NCBI RefSeq assembly: GCF_028714215.1
Contig: NZ_JAQTMS010000021.1
Location: forward strand, 1-64,000
Direction: 5' to 3'
Origin: Rhodoferax sp.
GTDB lineage: Bacteria; Pseudomonadota; Gammaproteobacteria; Burkholderiales; Burkholderiaceae_C
DNA length: 64,000 nucleotides
Under the pieces are notes generated by a model. The model worked only from the letters and a program-made list of their open reading frames with translations. It ran no database searches and had not been told where the DNA came from. Shown here piece by piece: positions 1-9,627 of this stretch; position 1 is the stretch's first letter; each line of letters opens with the position of its first letter. Made by a program: the position numbers and the translations under genes.

Positions 1-608
1 CCTTGAAGCAGATTCGCGAGCAGGCCTTCGATGTGGTCTTCACCGATATCAAGATGCCCGGCATGGACGGCGTCGAGTTGGCCGAGCGGGTCAAGGCCAG
101 TCAGCCCTGGACGCCGGTGGTCATCATTACCGGCTATGGCACGACCGAGAACGAGGTCCGGGCCAAGGCGGCCGGGGTCTCGGACTTCATGCGCAAGCCA
201 CTCTCGCCCGAGATGATCGAGGAGAGTGCCGCTCATGCGCTGCTTGAGCCGACTGCGCTGCGGGCACCCGAAGTGGCAGCGCGCCCGGTCGAGCCGGTGC
301 AGATCGAGGTGGTTGAAGAGGAAAGCCGGATCAAGAACATTGCGCTCTTTCTGGCGGCGCCCTTCATTGGTCTGCTGTATGCGGTGATGCTGCCCCTGGT
401 TGGGTTGGCGATGCTGGCCTGGACCGGCTGGAAGGCCTTGAATGCGCTGCCGGCGGGAAGAAAGGCGATCAGCAACGTGAAGAACGTGGCGCTGTTCGTG
501 GCAGCACCTTTCATCGGCCTGGTCTATGCGGTGGCACTGCCTTTTGTCGGAACGGCCATGCTGTTGTGGGTCGGTGGCAAGGCGCTGCTGACCACCAAAA
601 CCGCCTGA
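1..608 (+). CDS. Response regulator receiver domain with duplicated C-terminal membrane segments (5' partial)
   Basis: The 5' end lies outside the window; about the first third of the receiver domain is missing. What remains shows the phospho-acceptor Asp in FTDIKMPG (visible residue 15), the Thr in ITGYG and the Lys in FMRKPLSP, so it is a CheY-like receiver. After an acidic linker (about residues 85-110) come two near-identical hydrophobic units, at about 111-145 and 160-194. Both start KN(I/V)ALF and contain AAPFIGL(L/V)YAV. Each could form a membrane hairpin. There is no DNA-binding or enzymatic output domain. Inference: a membrane-tethered receiver or a phosphate sink; the partner kinase is probably upstream of the window. 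Confidence 0.75.
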   Translation, partial: LKQIREQAFDVVFTDIKMPGMDGVELAERVKASQPWTPVVIITGYGTTENEVRAKAAGVSDFMRKPLSPEMIEESAAHALLEPTALRAPEVAARPVEPVQIEVVEEESRIKNIALFLAAPFIGLLYAVMLPLVGLAMLAWTGWKALNALPAGRKAISNVKNVALFVAAPFIGLVYAVALPFVGTAMLLWVGGKALLTTKTA

Positions 609-642
609 CGGCTTGATTCGAATCCGGCAGGATTTTTCAGGG

Positions 643-672
643 CGCCCCCGGTTAACCGCCGGGGGCGTTTGC
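643..672 (+). terminator. Rho-independent terminator of the response regulator gene
   Basis: A perfect 9-bp stem (CGCCCCCGG with CCGGGGGCG) around a 7-nt loop is followed by TTTGCTTTATT. It starts 35 bp after the stop codon, which fits a transcription terminator. Confidence 0.8.
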
Positions 673-777
673 TTTATTCAAGCTTGTGGGATAGACCGCA
701 GCTACGCGAAGCCAACCAGCTCGGTCCTCAAGTGCTTATCGGAGGTTGGGTGTCAGACAGTGGGTGACGGTAAATAG

Positions 778-1380
778 CTAAAGCCCGGCCAGTTGTCCGG
801 CAAAGACTTTGATCCCGCGCAGCATCATTTCAATCGCGACCGCCACCAGCACCAAGCCCATCAAGCGTTCCAGCGCAATCACGAAGCGGTCGCCCGCGAC
901 GCGCTGGATGCGCTCCGCCAGGACCAGTACGATGGCACTCACCGCCATGGTCACGCACAGTGCGGCAATCCACTCCAGACGCCGTTCCGGCGCCTGCGAG
1001 ACCAGCAGCAACACGGTCGCCAGGGCCGACGGTCCGGCAATGGCGGGAATGGCCAGCGGAACAATCAGGGGCTCACCCTGCACTTCCAGCGTCTCCGAAC
1101 TCGGTGGCGGGAAAATCATGCGCAGCGCGATCAAAAACAAAATCACGCCGCCGCCGATCTGCAGCGAGAGCTCGCTCAAATTCATCACCCGCAAAAACCC
1201 GCTGCCAACAAACATGAAGGTCAGCAACAGGCCAAAAGCAATCAGGACCTCGCGCAAAATGACCCGGGCCCGGCGCTCCACCGCCACGTGCTTGAGCGCG
1301 TTGGCGAAGATCGGAATATTGCCGATCGGATCGGTGATCAAAATCAGCAGGATGGTGGCCGAGATAAATGTGTAATTCAT
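778..1380 (-). CDS. MarC/YhgN-family integral membrane protein
   Basis: A 200-residue polytopic membrane protein with the family N-terminus (TILLILITDPIGNIPIF) and the segment PLAIPAIAGPSALATVLLL, both typical of MarC (UPF0056). About six transmembrane segments are expected. The ATG at 1380 gives the family length; the longer in-frame extension upstream is not membrane-like and overlaps the neighbouring gene. MarC was once linked to multiple antibiotic resistance in E. coli, but its function and substrate are unknown. It lies 28 bp downstream of the DksA-like gene in the same direction and may be cotranscribed with it. Confidence 0.85.
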   Translation of the reverse strand: MNYTFISATILLILITDPIGNIPIFANALKHVAVERRARVILREVLIAFGLLLTFMFVGSGFLRVMNLSELSLQIGGGVILFLIALRMIFPPPSSETLEVQGEPLIVPLAIPAIAGPSALATVLLLVSQAPERRLEWIAALCVTMAVSAIVLVLAERIQRVAGDRFVIALERLMGLVLVAVAIEMMLRGIKVFAGQLAGL

Positions 1381-1408
1381 GCCCGCAGGATAGCAGGGCA
1401 ACCCGCAA

Positions 1409-1765
1409 TTACTGCTCCACCTTCCCCTGACAGGCGATGCAGCGCGGCGCTTCCGGTGCGGCATGAAGCCGGGCAGCGGGGATTTCCGCGCCGCAATCGA
1501 CGCACTGGCCATAGGTGCCGGCTTGAATGCGCTCAAGAGCGGCGTCCAGCAGCCGGAGTTCGGTGGTTTCACGCTCATCCATTGCAAATTCCAGATCGCG
1601 GGCGCTGTTCACCTGGGCCTCGGAATCCTCTACCCGCCCGAAATGCTCGGCCGAGGCCTCGGCGCGACCGACGCTGCCGCCGCGCAGATTGGCCAGTTGT
1701 TCCAGCAAATTGGCGCGTTGTGCCAGCAGTTGTTGCTTGAACGAGCTTGCGTTTCTTTTGTTCAT
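1409..1765 (-). CDS. DksA/TraR-family zinc-finger protein
   Basis: A 118-residue protein with a long N-terminal helical part and a C-terminal four-cysteine zinc finger, CVDCG ... CIACQ. The CxxC-x17-CxxC spacing is that of DksA. Family members enter the RNA polymerase secondary channel and act with ppGpp. The usual coiled-coil tip DxxDxA is not seen; the corresponding stretch reads VEDSEAQ, so this is probably a DksA-like paralogue rather than the main DksA. The ATG at 1765 is preferred because GGAG lies 9 nt before it; an ATG five codons upstream overlaps that ribosome binding site. Confidence 0.8.
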   Translation of the reverse strand: MNKRNASSFKQQLLAQRANLLEQLANLRGGSVGRAEASAEHFGRVEDSEAQVNSARDLEFAMDERETTELRLLDAALERIQAGTYGQCVDCGAEIPAARLHAAPEAPRCIACQGKVEQ

Positions 1766-1933
1766 GAGGAAGTTCTCCATTGTTGTGACGTTTCATCATG
1801 CGCTGCCGAACAGTTCGCATGTTTGATGGAAGTCAAGCGAAAATCGAAAGCCGAGGACCAAGCAGGACCCGTCACTCGACCATGAAACACCCACTTCCCG
1901 GGCCCTGCCACACCTTCGGTGATAATCCGGCCC

Positions 1934-2293
1934 ATGCAAACCCTGCGCAATGCCCACCTGATCGCCCGCCTGGTGCTGGTCTGGTTTGCCTTGTCGGTCG
2001 GGGTGGCGATGGCCTCGCCGATTGTCAAGCCGCAGGGCGTGGAGTTGATTTGCTCCGCCTCGGGCCTGATGAAACTGCTGGTCAAGACGGATGGCGGCGG
2101 GAAAGTGGTCTCCTTGCACACGCTGGATTGCTCCTTGTGTGCCAGCGGCAATGCGCCGCCGCCACCGCTGCTGGGTTGGCGCGTTGAGCCGGGGCCAGCC
2201 CTGGCCCATGTGCTGCGCAGCCTTCCGGCGGCCCGCATAGCCTCCCTCGCTGCTGCGCCGCTACCGGCGCGCGGTCCCCCGGCTTTCTCCTGA
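1934..2293 (+). CDS. DUF2946-family secreted protein (copper cluster)
   Basis: A 119-residue protein with an N-terminal hydrophobic signal segment (about residues 10-28), a central LDCSLCA motif and a Pro/Ala-rich tail ending near ARGPPA, the usual layout of DUF2946. Members often sit beside copper chaperones and TonB receptors, and the CxxC pair may bind metal; the biochemical role is unknown. The ATG at 1934 is chosen over a GTG five codons upstream because it starts the signal peptide. It is the first gene of a plus-strand cluster with the PCu(A)C chaperone and the copper receptor. The divergent DksA-like gene lies upstream. Confidence 0.7.
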   Translation: MQTLRNAHLIARLVLVWFALSVGVAMASPIVKPQGVELICSASGLMKLLVKTDGGGKVVSLHTLDCSLCASGNAPPPPLLGWRVEPGPALAHVLRSLPAARIASLAAAPLPARGPPAFS

Positions 2294-2447
2294 ACTGTTG
2301 AGCTGACAACACCTCAGGCCCGTTGCACCGGGGCTGCAGGCGTGTCCCACTGACATCTTTGGGGCTGTGCCCCCGCAGGACTGGCTCGGCCGCCCCAGCG
2401 GCGCGTCGGCGTCGCATTTCGTTTATTCGTAGCAAGCAAGGAAAACC

Positions 2448-2933
2448 ATGAAACTCAAAGCACTGACCCTCATCGCCGCGCTGGCCTGCGCCAGCGTTCA
2501 CGCCCAAACCGTCCAGATCCAGGACGCCTGGGCCCGCAGCTCGGTGCCGGGCCAGAAAGCCAGCGGCGCCTTCATGAAAATCAGCGCCAGGGACGGCGCC
2601 AAACTGGTCGGCGCCTCTTCGCCCGTCGCAGGGGTGGTGCAAGTCCATGAAATGACGATGGAAGGCAACGTCATGAAAATGCGTGCCGTTGCCGGGGGCC
2701 TGGATATCCCGGCCGGCCAGACGGTGGAACTCAAGCCCGGTGGCTACCACGTCATGCTGATGGACCTGAAAGCGCCCCTGGTGAAAGACAGCAGCGTGGC
2801 CCTGACCCTGGTGTTCAAGGATGCCAAGGGTGCGGAAAGCAAAGTGGACCTCAAAGTACCCGTCGCAAGCAGCGCGCCGGGGGTCAAGGCCGGCGACATG
2901 CCGGCCATGGACCACAGCAAGCACAAACCCTGA
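2448..2933 (+). CDS. Periplasmic copper chaperone PCu(A)C (DUF461)
   Basis: A 161-residue secreted protein with a signal peptide ending near VHAQ (about residue 19). The fold's copper ligands are visible as VHEM, MKM and YHVMLM, matching the H(M)x10Mx21HxM pattern of the family. PCu(A)C carries Cu(I) in the periplasm and helps assemble the CuA or CuB site of cytochrome oxidase. The C-terminus adds a Met/His tail (DMPAMDHSKHKP) that could bind more copper. It lies between two DUF2946 genes and upstream of an OprC-like receptor, so the four genes probably serve copper uptake and delivery. Confidence 0.9.
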   Translation: MKLKALTLIAALACASVHAQTVQIQDAWARSSVPGQKASGAFMKISARDGAKLVGASSPVAGVVQVHEMTMEGNVMKMRAVAGGLDIPAGQTVELKPGGYHVMLMDLKAPLVKDSSVALTLVFKDAKGAESKVDLKVPVASSAPGVKAGDMPAMDHSKHKP

Positions 2934-2982
2934 GCCGAGCCGCTGATCGATTCACTCTCCACCCTCGACGCGCTTTGAACTG

Positions 2983-3387
2983 ATGCCGCCGCTGCCGTAT
3001 TTCGCCCAGTTGCGCCGCCCCTTGGTGGTGTGGCTGACGCTGCTGATTGCGCTGTTCGGTGCCGCGGCTCCCACCTTGTCGCACGCGGTTGCACTGGCGC
3101 GCGGCGACACCCCGGGCTGGACCGAGGTCTGCACCAGCAGCGGACCGCGTTGGATCGCCCTCGCCATGGCAGCGGATTCCCCTGACGGGCAGGAATCCGC
3201 GCCCACCTTAGTGCATTGCCCGTTTTGCCTGCTATCGACAGACCCAGTGCTGCCTGCGCCGCACTCTTTAGTTCACCTCTTCTTAGTGTCAGGCGAACCC
3301 GAGGCGCCCACGGTCCGGCAGGCTTTTTTCTTCTTCACCCACTTTGCGCTGGCACCGCCGCCGCGCGGACCACCTGACGGTTTCTGA
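2983..3387 (+). CDS. Second DUF2946-family protein (copper cluster)
   Basis: A 134-residue protein with a hydrophobic N-terminal segment (about residues 13-37), a CPFCL motif near residue 80 and a C-terminus rich in Pro/Arg (APPPRGPPDGF). This is the same architecture as the gene at 1934, with the CxxC motif conserved but little overall identity. It lies 49 bp after the copper chaperone gene and before the TonB-dependent receptor. A role in copper handling is inferred from this position only. Confidence 0.65.
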   Translation: MPPLPYFAQLRRPLVVWLTLLIALFGAAAPTLSHAVALARGDTPGWTEVCTSSGPRWIALAMAADSPDGQESAPTLVHCPFCLLSTDPVLPAPHSLVHLFLVSGEPEAPTVRQAFFFFTHFALAPPPRGPPDGF

Positions 3388-3438
3388 CCTCCTGAACTCC
3401 TAGCGTTGCCGCCTTGAAATGCGGTGCGCAGCGCTGCC

Positions 3439-3463
3439 CGCCGTGCTTCGATCAAGCACGGCG
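3439..3463 (+). terminator. Stem-loop in the leader of the copper receptor gene
   Basis: A perfect 10-bp stem with a CGATC loop is followed 8 nt later by a run of seven T. A second small stem (CGCCT-GTC-AGGCG, 3488-3500, then six A) follows before the start codon at 3524. The first hairpin could end the upstream copper operon or act as an attenuator for the receptor gene; the T run is further from the stem than in a standard terminator. Confidence 0.45.
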
Positions 3464-3523
3464 TGACCCTCATTTTTTTCCTCATTGCGCCTGTCAGGCG
3501 AAAAAACGTAACAAGGTATTCCC

Positions 3524-5764
3524 ATGTCAATTCCCAAACTCCGTGTCCTGCCCTGGTCGCTGGCGCTGGCTTTTCCGGCCGCCAGCCTGCTCTGTGCTCA
3601 GGCGACAGCGGCCGACGAGAAAACCGTCACCCTGCCGCTGGTCACGGTCAGCGATTCCAACCTCGGCCAGCAGCCGGCTGGCAGCGTCCTGCTGGACCAG
3701 GCCAGCCTCCTCGGCAAGCGGTCAAGCAGCAGCGACAGTGCCCACCTGCTGAGCGATATTCCCGGCGTCAGTCTGTATGGCGCTGGCGGCGTTTCCAGCT
3801 TGCCCGCGATCCACGGTCTGGCCGATGACAGGCTGCGCATCAAGGTCGATGGCATGGACCTGATCTCGGCCTGCGCCAACCACATGAATCCGCCCCTCTC
3901 CTACATTGATCCCAGCCAGATCGGCAGCATCCAGGTGTTTACCGGCATCACCCCGGTCAGTGTCGGCGGCGACAGCATTGGCGGTGCCATCGTGCTCCGT
4001 TCCGCGGCACCCGAGTTTGCCAAGGCCGGCGCGGGCACCTTGCTGAAAGGCCAGGCCGGCGCTTTTTACCGCGGCAATGGCGCCGCCAAAGGCGCCAATA
4101 TCGCGTTGACGCTGGCCAACGAGCAGTTGAGCCTGAACTACAGCGGCGCCACCACGCAGGCCGCCAACTACGAGGCGGCAGAGGCCTTCAAGTCGTCCCT
4201 GCCGGTCGGCACCACGGTCAAGGTGCCGGGACCCAAGGAAGTGGGCTCCTCGCTTTACAAGTCGGAAAACCAGTCACTGGGACTGGCGCTGCGGCATGAG
4301 AACCATCTGCTCGAATTGAAGCTGGGGCAGCAGAACATCCCCTACCAGGGGTTCCCGAATCAGCGCATGGACATGACCCGCAACGACAGCCAGCAAGCCA
4401 ATCTTCGCTACAGTGGTGAATACCTGTGGGGCACTCTGGAGGCCCGCGTGTACCAGGAAAACACCCGGCACACAATGAATTTCCTGGAGAACAAGTTGTC
4501 CTCCCCGACCTCCTTGGGCATGCCGATGGACACCGAAGGAAAGAACACCGGTGCCACGATCAAGGCCGACCTTGTTCTGTCCGAACGCGACACGCTCAAG
4601 CTCGGCGGCGAGCTGCAGCGTTACCGTCTGAACGACTGGTGGGACCCGGTGAGTGCCAGCGTCGGCATGATGTCGCCCGACAAATTCTGGAACATCAGGG
4701 ACGGCCAACGCGATCGGCTGGATGTTTTCGGCGAATGGGAGAGACGCTGGGCTGCGCAGTGGCTGGCGCAAATCGGTGTGCGCGGCAGCCGCCTGCGCAT
4801 GGACGCCGGCAAGGTGCAAGGCTATAACAGCATGGGCGGCATGATGGGTTACGGCGATCCGGCCGATCCGGCCTCCATCCCGGGCGCCTTCAACGCCCTG
4901 GCGCACCAGAAAACCGACAACAACTTCGATTTCTCCGCGCTGGCACGCTATACCCCGGATGCCGAAAAAACCTGGGAGGCCGGTATTTCGCGCAAGACCC
5001 GCTCGCCCAATCTGTACGAACGCTTTGCCTGGGCTACCAACAACAACATGGTCATGAACATGATCAACTGGAGCGGCGACGCCAATGGCTATGTCGGCAA
5101 CCTCGACCTGAAGCCGGAACTGGCCAACACCCTCAGCGCCAGCGTCAATTGGCATGACGCCGCACGCCAGCAGTGGGAACTGCAAGTCACTTCGCACTAC
5201 AGCTATATCCAGGATTACATCGATGCGGTACCCTGCGCCGCCGTTGGCAAGACCTGTCCGGCGCGCAGCGACAAGTTCGTCAACCTCACATTTGCCAACC
5301 AGGGCGCCAGACTCTACGGCCTGGATGTCTCGGGCCACAAGCGACTGGTGAGCAGCCAGGATTACGGCAGTTTCACGGCCAGCGCCGTGCTGAGTTACGT
5401 CAAGGGCAAGAACAGCAGCAGCGACGACAACCTGTACAACATCATGCCCTTGAACGCGAAACTGGCACTGGCGCAGCGCCTGGGCGCTTGGACCAACACG
5501 CTGGAGACGCAGCTGGTGAATGCCAAGTCCGACACCTCGCAGGTTCGCCACGAAATCAAGACCGCCGGCTATGCTTTGCTGAACCTGCGCAGCAGCTACG
5601 AGTGGGAAAAGGTTCGGCTGGACGTCGGCATCGAAAATCTCCTGGACAAGTTCTACGCCAGCCCGCTGGGCGGCGCCTATGTCGGGCAAAACCCCAAAGC
5701 CTGGGGGATTGCGGTGCCAGGCGCCGCTCGCTCCCTCTACGCCGCTGTCAACGTGAAGTTCTGA
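3524..5764 (+). CDS. TonB-dependent outer-membrane copper receptor (OprC/NosA-like)
   Basis: A 746-residue outer-membrane receptor: signal peptide (about 1-30), plug domain (about 60-165), then a beta barrel ending in the typical aromatic-containing C-terminus (AAVNVKF). The plug holds CANHM (Cys117-Met121) followed by NPPLSYIDPS, and an extracellular stretch holds HTM (His316, Met318). Together these match the CxxxM/HxM copper site described for Pseudomonas aeruginosa OprC. The role inferred is copper import across the outer membrane with TonB energy. AAGG lies 7 nt before the ATG. The gene follows the DUF2946 and PCu(A)C genes, which supports copper as substrate rather than a siderophore. 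Confidence 0.9.
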   Translation: MSIPKLRVLPWSLALAFPAASLLCAQATAADEKTVTLPLVTVSDSNLGQQPAGSVLLDQASLLGKRSSSSDSAHLLSDIPGVSLYGAGGVSSLPAIHGLADDRLRIKVDGMDLISACANHMNPPLSYIDPSQIGSIQVFTGITPVSVGGDSIGGAIVLRSAAPEFAKAGAGTLLKGQAGAFYRGNGAAKGANIALTLANEQLSLNYSGATTQAANYEAAEAFKSSLPVGTTVKVPGPKEVGSSLYKSENQSLGLALRHENHLLELKLGQQNIPYQGFPNQRMDMTRNDSQQANLRYSGEYLWGTLEARVYQENTRHTMNFLENKLSSPTSLGMPMDTEGKNTGATIKADLVLSERDTLKLGGELQRYRLNDWWDPVSASVGMMSPDKFWNIRDGQRDRLDVFGEWERRWAAQWLAQIGVRGSRLRMDAGKVQGYNSMGGMMGYGDPADPASIPGAFNALAHQKTDNNFDFSALARYTPDAEKTWEAGISRKTRSPNLYERFAWATNNNMVMNMINWSGDANGYVGNLDLKPELANTLSASVNWHDAARQQWELQVTSHYSYIQDYIDAVPCAAVGKTCPARSDKFVNLTFANQGARLYGLDVSGHKRLVSSQDYGSFTASAVLSYVKGKNSSSDDNLYNIMPLNAKLALAQRLGAWTNTLETQLVNAKSDTSQVRHEIKTAGYALLNLRSSYEWEKVRLDVGIENLLDKFYASPLGGAYVGQNPKAWGIAVPGAARSLYAAVNVKF

Positions 5765-5846
5765 CGCTGGTCGCCACCCGGTCCGCATTGGGGTAAGCTG
5801 TCATCAGTTCAATGGTGACAGTTCCCTCAACCCCTTTGGAGACCCT

Positions 5847-6536
5847 ATGAGCGATTCACAAAATTCCGGCTTCGGCAAATTCGTCCCTGGTTTTGACTTT
5901 CTCCAGAACCTGGCCAAGGGGGCCAGCCAGAATATTCCGCAAATGCCCAATCTGGCCAACTGGATCGCACCCACGCTCAATCTGGAGGAGTTGGAAAAAC
6001 GCATCGAGGAACTCAAGACGGTGCACTTCTGGCTGGAGCAGAACTCGAAAGCGCTGGGTGCCACGGTGCAGGCGCTGGAGGTGCAAAAAATGACCCTGGC
6101 CACGCTCAAGGGCATGAATTTCAATATCGGCGACGTGGCCAATGCGCTCAAGCTGAAGGCCGCCGACACCGTGTTCTCGGGTGTGCAGCGGGTCACCGAC
6201 AAAGCCGCTTCCACTGCCCAGAGCATCTCCGAGGTGGCGGCCGATGCGCAGGCCGTGGCCAAGAAAGTAAGCAAGGCCGCCAAGCCGGCCGCCACGGCCG
6301 CTGTCGGGATGGTGGATCCGATGCAGTTATGGGGTTCGCTGACGCAGCAGTTTCAGCAAATTGCCGCCAGCGCGATGAAAGATGCAGGCAAGAACACCGC
6401 CATCGACGTCACCAAAAACATGGCCGCCGGTTTTGCCAAGGAAGCCGTCAAGGCAACCAAAAAAGCCGCTTCCCATGCGGTCAAAACGCGGACCGCGGCC
6501 AGCAAGGCGGTCAAGAAACCGGTTCGCGGCCGTTGA
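5847..6536 (+). CDS. phaM: PhaM-like polyhydroxyalkanoate granule regulatory protein
   Basis: A 229-residue protein whose N-terminal part (about 1-110) matches the PhaM family: an LNLEELEKRIEELKTVHFWL helix followed by a Met/Thr-rich segment. The C-terminus (about 190-229) is Lys/Ala rich like histone H1 (repeated KKA, KAVKKP), the part that binds DNA in Ralstonia PhaM. PhaM activates PHA synthase and attaches PHB granules to the nucleoid. The start ATG follows a purine-rich GGAGACCCT. The FIST gene follows after 26 bp, in an apparent operon. No phaC or phaP gene lies in the window. Confidence 0.8.
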   Translation: MSDSQNSGFGKFVPGFDFLQNLAKGASQNIPQMPNLANWIAPTLNLEELEKRIEELKTVHFWLEQNSKALGATVQALEVQKMTLATLKGMNFNIGDVANALKLKAADTVFSGVQRVTDKAASTAQSISEVAADAQAVAKKVSKAAKPAATAAVGMVDPMQLWGSLTQQFQQIAASAMKDAGKNTAIDVTKNMAAGFAKEAVKATKKAASHAVKTRTAASKAVKKPVRGR

Positions 6537-6562
6537 CGCGCGGGCCGCAATTTCGATCGACC

Positions 6563-7840
6563 ATGAAGCTGTTCCCGTACGGCCATGCCACGCACCCCCA
6601 GTGGCGCATGGCCGCCGGTCTGGTGCTGGCGCAAGTGCGTGCCCAGATGGCGCTGCACGCTTATGCCAGCAACCCGACCCTGGCCCTGCTCTATATCACC
6701 GACCACTACGCTGCGCAGGCACAGGAGATTCTGGACCACCTGAGCGCCGAATTGCCTGACATTACCGATTGGTCGGGCACTGTGGGCATCGGTGTTGCCG
6801 CCAACAATGTGGAATATTTTGATGCGCCGGCGCTGGCACTGATGTTGTGCGAACTGCCAACCGACCAGTACCGGGTGTTCTCCGGTGTGGCGCCGCTGGG
6901 CCTGGGTTTTGAAGCCCACACGGCCCTGGTTCACGTCGATCCCGATGCGCCCGATCTGACCGAACTGATTGATGAAATGGCGTCTCGCACGACCTCTGGC
7001 TATCTGTTTGGCGGTCTGTCCTCAAGTCGCGCCAACCGGGTGCAATTTGCCGTCGGTGGCAATGGCAACATCAAGGGGCAAGGTGCCGCCACCGGGGTCT
7101 TTAGTGGCGGCTTCAGTGGTGTCGCCTTTGGCGAGCAAGTAACCCTGGTGTCGCGCGTCACGCAAGGCTGTTTGCCGGTGTCAATGGCGCATCGGCTTAG
7201 CGCTGCCGAAGGCAACGTGGTTACCCAACTGGACCAGGAGCCGGCACTGGATGTGATGCTGCGCGACCTGGGTGTCTCGCTGGACCAGCCGCGCCAGGCG
7301 CTGGCGGCGGTGCGCGCCACCTTGGTCGGATTGACGCCGGCGCCCGGCCGTGCCGGCGCCGCACGGGACGCGGTGGTGGTCGATCGGGCCGGCAACTTTG
7401 GCAGCGACGTGATGGTGCGCCACATCATCGGCCTGGACCCGGCGCGCCGCGGCGTGGTGCTGTCGGAGCAGCTTGAAGCCGGCATGCAACTGGTGTTTTG
7501 CCAGCGCAATGCGCAGGCCGCCAAGGCCGACCTGATGCGCGTCTGTAGCGAGATCCGGGAAGAACTGGAGCCCGAGGAATTGCCGGTCGAGGCGGCCATG
7601 GCGCTGGCGGCCTCCGGCGCCGATTCGGCACCCCATCCGGCGCGTGGCATCGCCGGCGCGCTCTACATCAGCTGTTCAGGGCGCGGCGGGGCGCATTTCG
7701 GCGGCCCCAGTGCCGAGCTGCAAATCGTGCGCCGCGCGCTGGGCGATGTGCCTCTGGTCGGGTTTTTTGCCGCTGGCGAGATCGCCCGCAACCACTTGTA
7801 CGGCTATACCGGGGTGCTGACGGTATTCACCAACCATTAA
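6563..7840 (+). CDS. FIST N- and C-domain sensory protein
   Basis: A 425-residue soluble protein with a FIST_N domain (about 30-215, containing GYLFGGLSSSR) and a FIST_C domain (about 230-415, containing ALYISCSGRG and VGFFAAGEIA). FIST modules are thought to bind small ligands such as amino acids and often feed two-component or chemotaxis systems; here no signalling domain is attached. The ATG at 6563 removes an out-of-family extension that overlaps phaM. It lies 26 bp after phaM and 58 bp before the RidA gene in the same direction. Confidence 0.8.
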   Translation: MKLFPYGHATHPQWRMAAGLVLAQVRAQMALHAYASNPTLALLYITDHYAAQAQEILDHLSAELPDITDWSGTVGIGVAANNVEYFDAPALALMLCELPTDQYRVFSGVAPLGLGFEAHTALVHVDPDAPDLTELIDEMASRTTSGYLFGGLSSSRANRVQFAVGGNGNIKGQGAATGVFSGGFSGVAFGEQVTLVSRVTQGCLPVSMAHRLSAAEGNVVTQLDQEPALDVMLRDLGVSLDQPRQALAAVRATLVGLTPAPGRAGAARDAVVVDRAGNFGSDVMVRHIIGLDPARRGVVLSEQLEAGMQLVFCQRNAQAAKADLMRVCSEIREELEPEELPVEAAMALAASGADSAPHPARGIAGALYISCSGRGGAHFGGPSAELQIVRRALGDVPLVGFFAAGEIARNHLYGYTGVLTVFTNH

Positions 7841-7898
7841 CCTGCGGCGCCACGACAGTGGGCGCCACAAGCAGCTCATTTGAAAGCGACACCAAACC

Positions 7899-8324
7899 AT
7901 GACCGATGCTCCAACGACCAACAAAACCGTCGAATTTTTGAATTCCCCCGCGTTTTCCGCGCTGGGCCTGCCGTTCTCGGAAATCGTGCGTGTCGGGAAT
8001 ACGCTTTACCTGTCGGGCCAGATGGGCAACCTGCCGGGCACCCTGACACTGGCCCCCGGGGGCATTGAAGCGCAGGCGCGACAGACGCTGCTGAACATCA
8101 AGAGCACGCTGGAGGCGCATGGCTACTCGATGGCGCATGTCGTCAAGTGCACCGTGATGCTGGCCGACATGAACGACTGGCGCGCCTTCAACGCCGTCTA
8201 CACCACGTTCTTTACACCGCCGTATCCGGCCCGCAGTGCTTTTGGCGCCAGCGGCTTGGCACTGGGGGGACGGCTTGAAATGGAAGTCATTGCGGTGGCC
8301 AACATGCCGGGATGCTCGGCCTAA
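7899..8324 (+). CDS. RidA/YjgF-family protein
   Basis: A 141-residue protein with the RidA signature near the C-terminus: PPYPARSAFGASGLALGGRL, including the Arg that in RidA holds the substrate carboxylate, and the family ending (EMEVIAVAN). RidA hydrolyses reactive enamine/imine intermediates released by PLP enzymes. Subfamily members may differ in substrate. It is the last gene of the phaM-FIST-RidA run and ends 6 bp from the convergent tgt gene. Confidence 0.85.
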   Translation: MTDAPTTNKTVEFLNSPAFSALGLPFSEIVRVGNTLYLSGQMGNLPGTLTLAPGGIEAQARQTLLNIKSTLEAHGYSMAHVVKCTVMLADMNDWRAFNAVYTTFFTPPYPARSAFGASGLALGGRLEMEVIAVANMPGCSA

Positions 8325-8330
8325 CCCGGA

Positions 8331-9560
<1,230 letters not shown>

Positions 9561-9576
9561 CTATCGGCGCCAGCTT

Positions 9577-9627
9577 AGAACTTGTCCGCAAATACCTGGG
9601 GGTCGCACTTATTTACGGACAAGTTCT
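9577..9627. repeat. Long inverted repeat between the HD-GYP gene and tgt
   Basis: Two 17-nt arms (9577-9593 and 9611-9627) are complementary with one mismatch around a 17-nt spacer. The right arm reaches the TAA stop of the HD-GYP gene. No T run follows on either strand, so it does not look like an ordinary terminator; it may be a REP-like or MITE-like element. Confidence 0.7.

Noticed and set aside
617..625. TTCGAATCC, like the T-arm of a tRNA
   Set aside because: No acceptor, anticodon or D-arm can be built around it; it lies between a stop codon and a terminator.
4274..5788. 504-codon frame antisense to the copper receptor
   Set aside because: No family features; caused by codon bias of the receptor gene.
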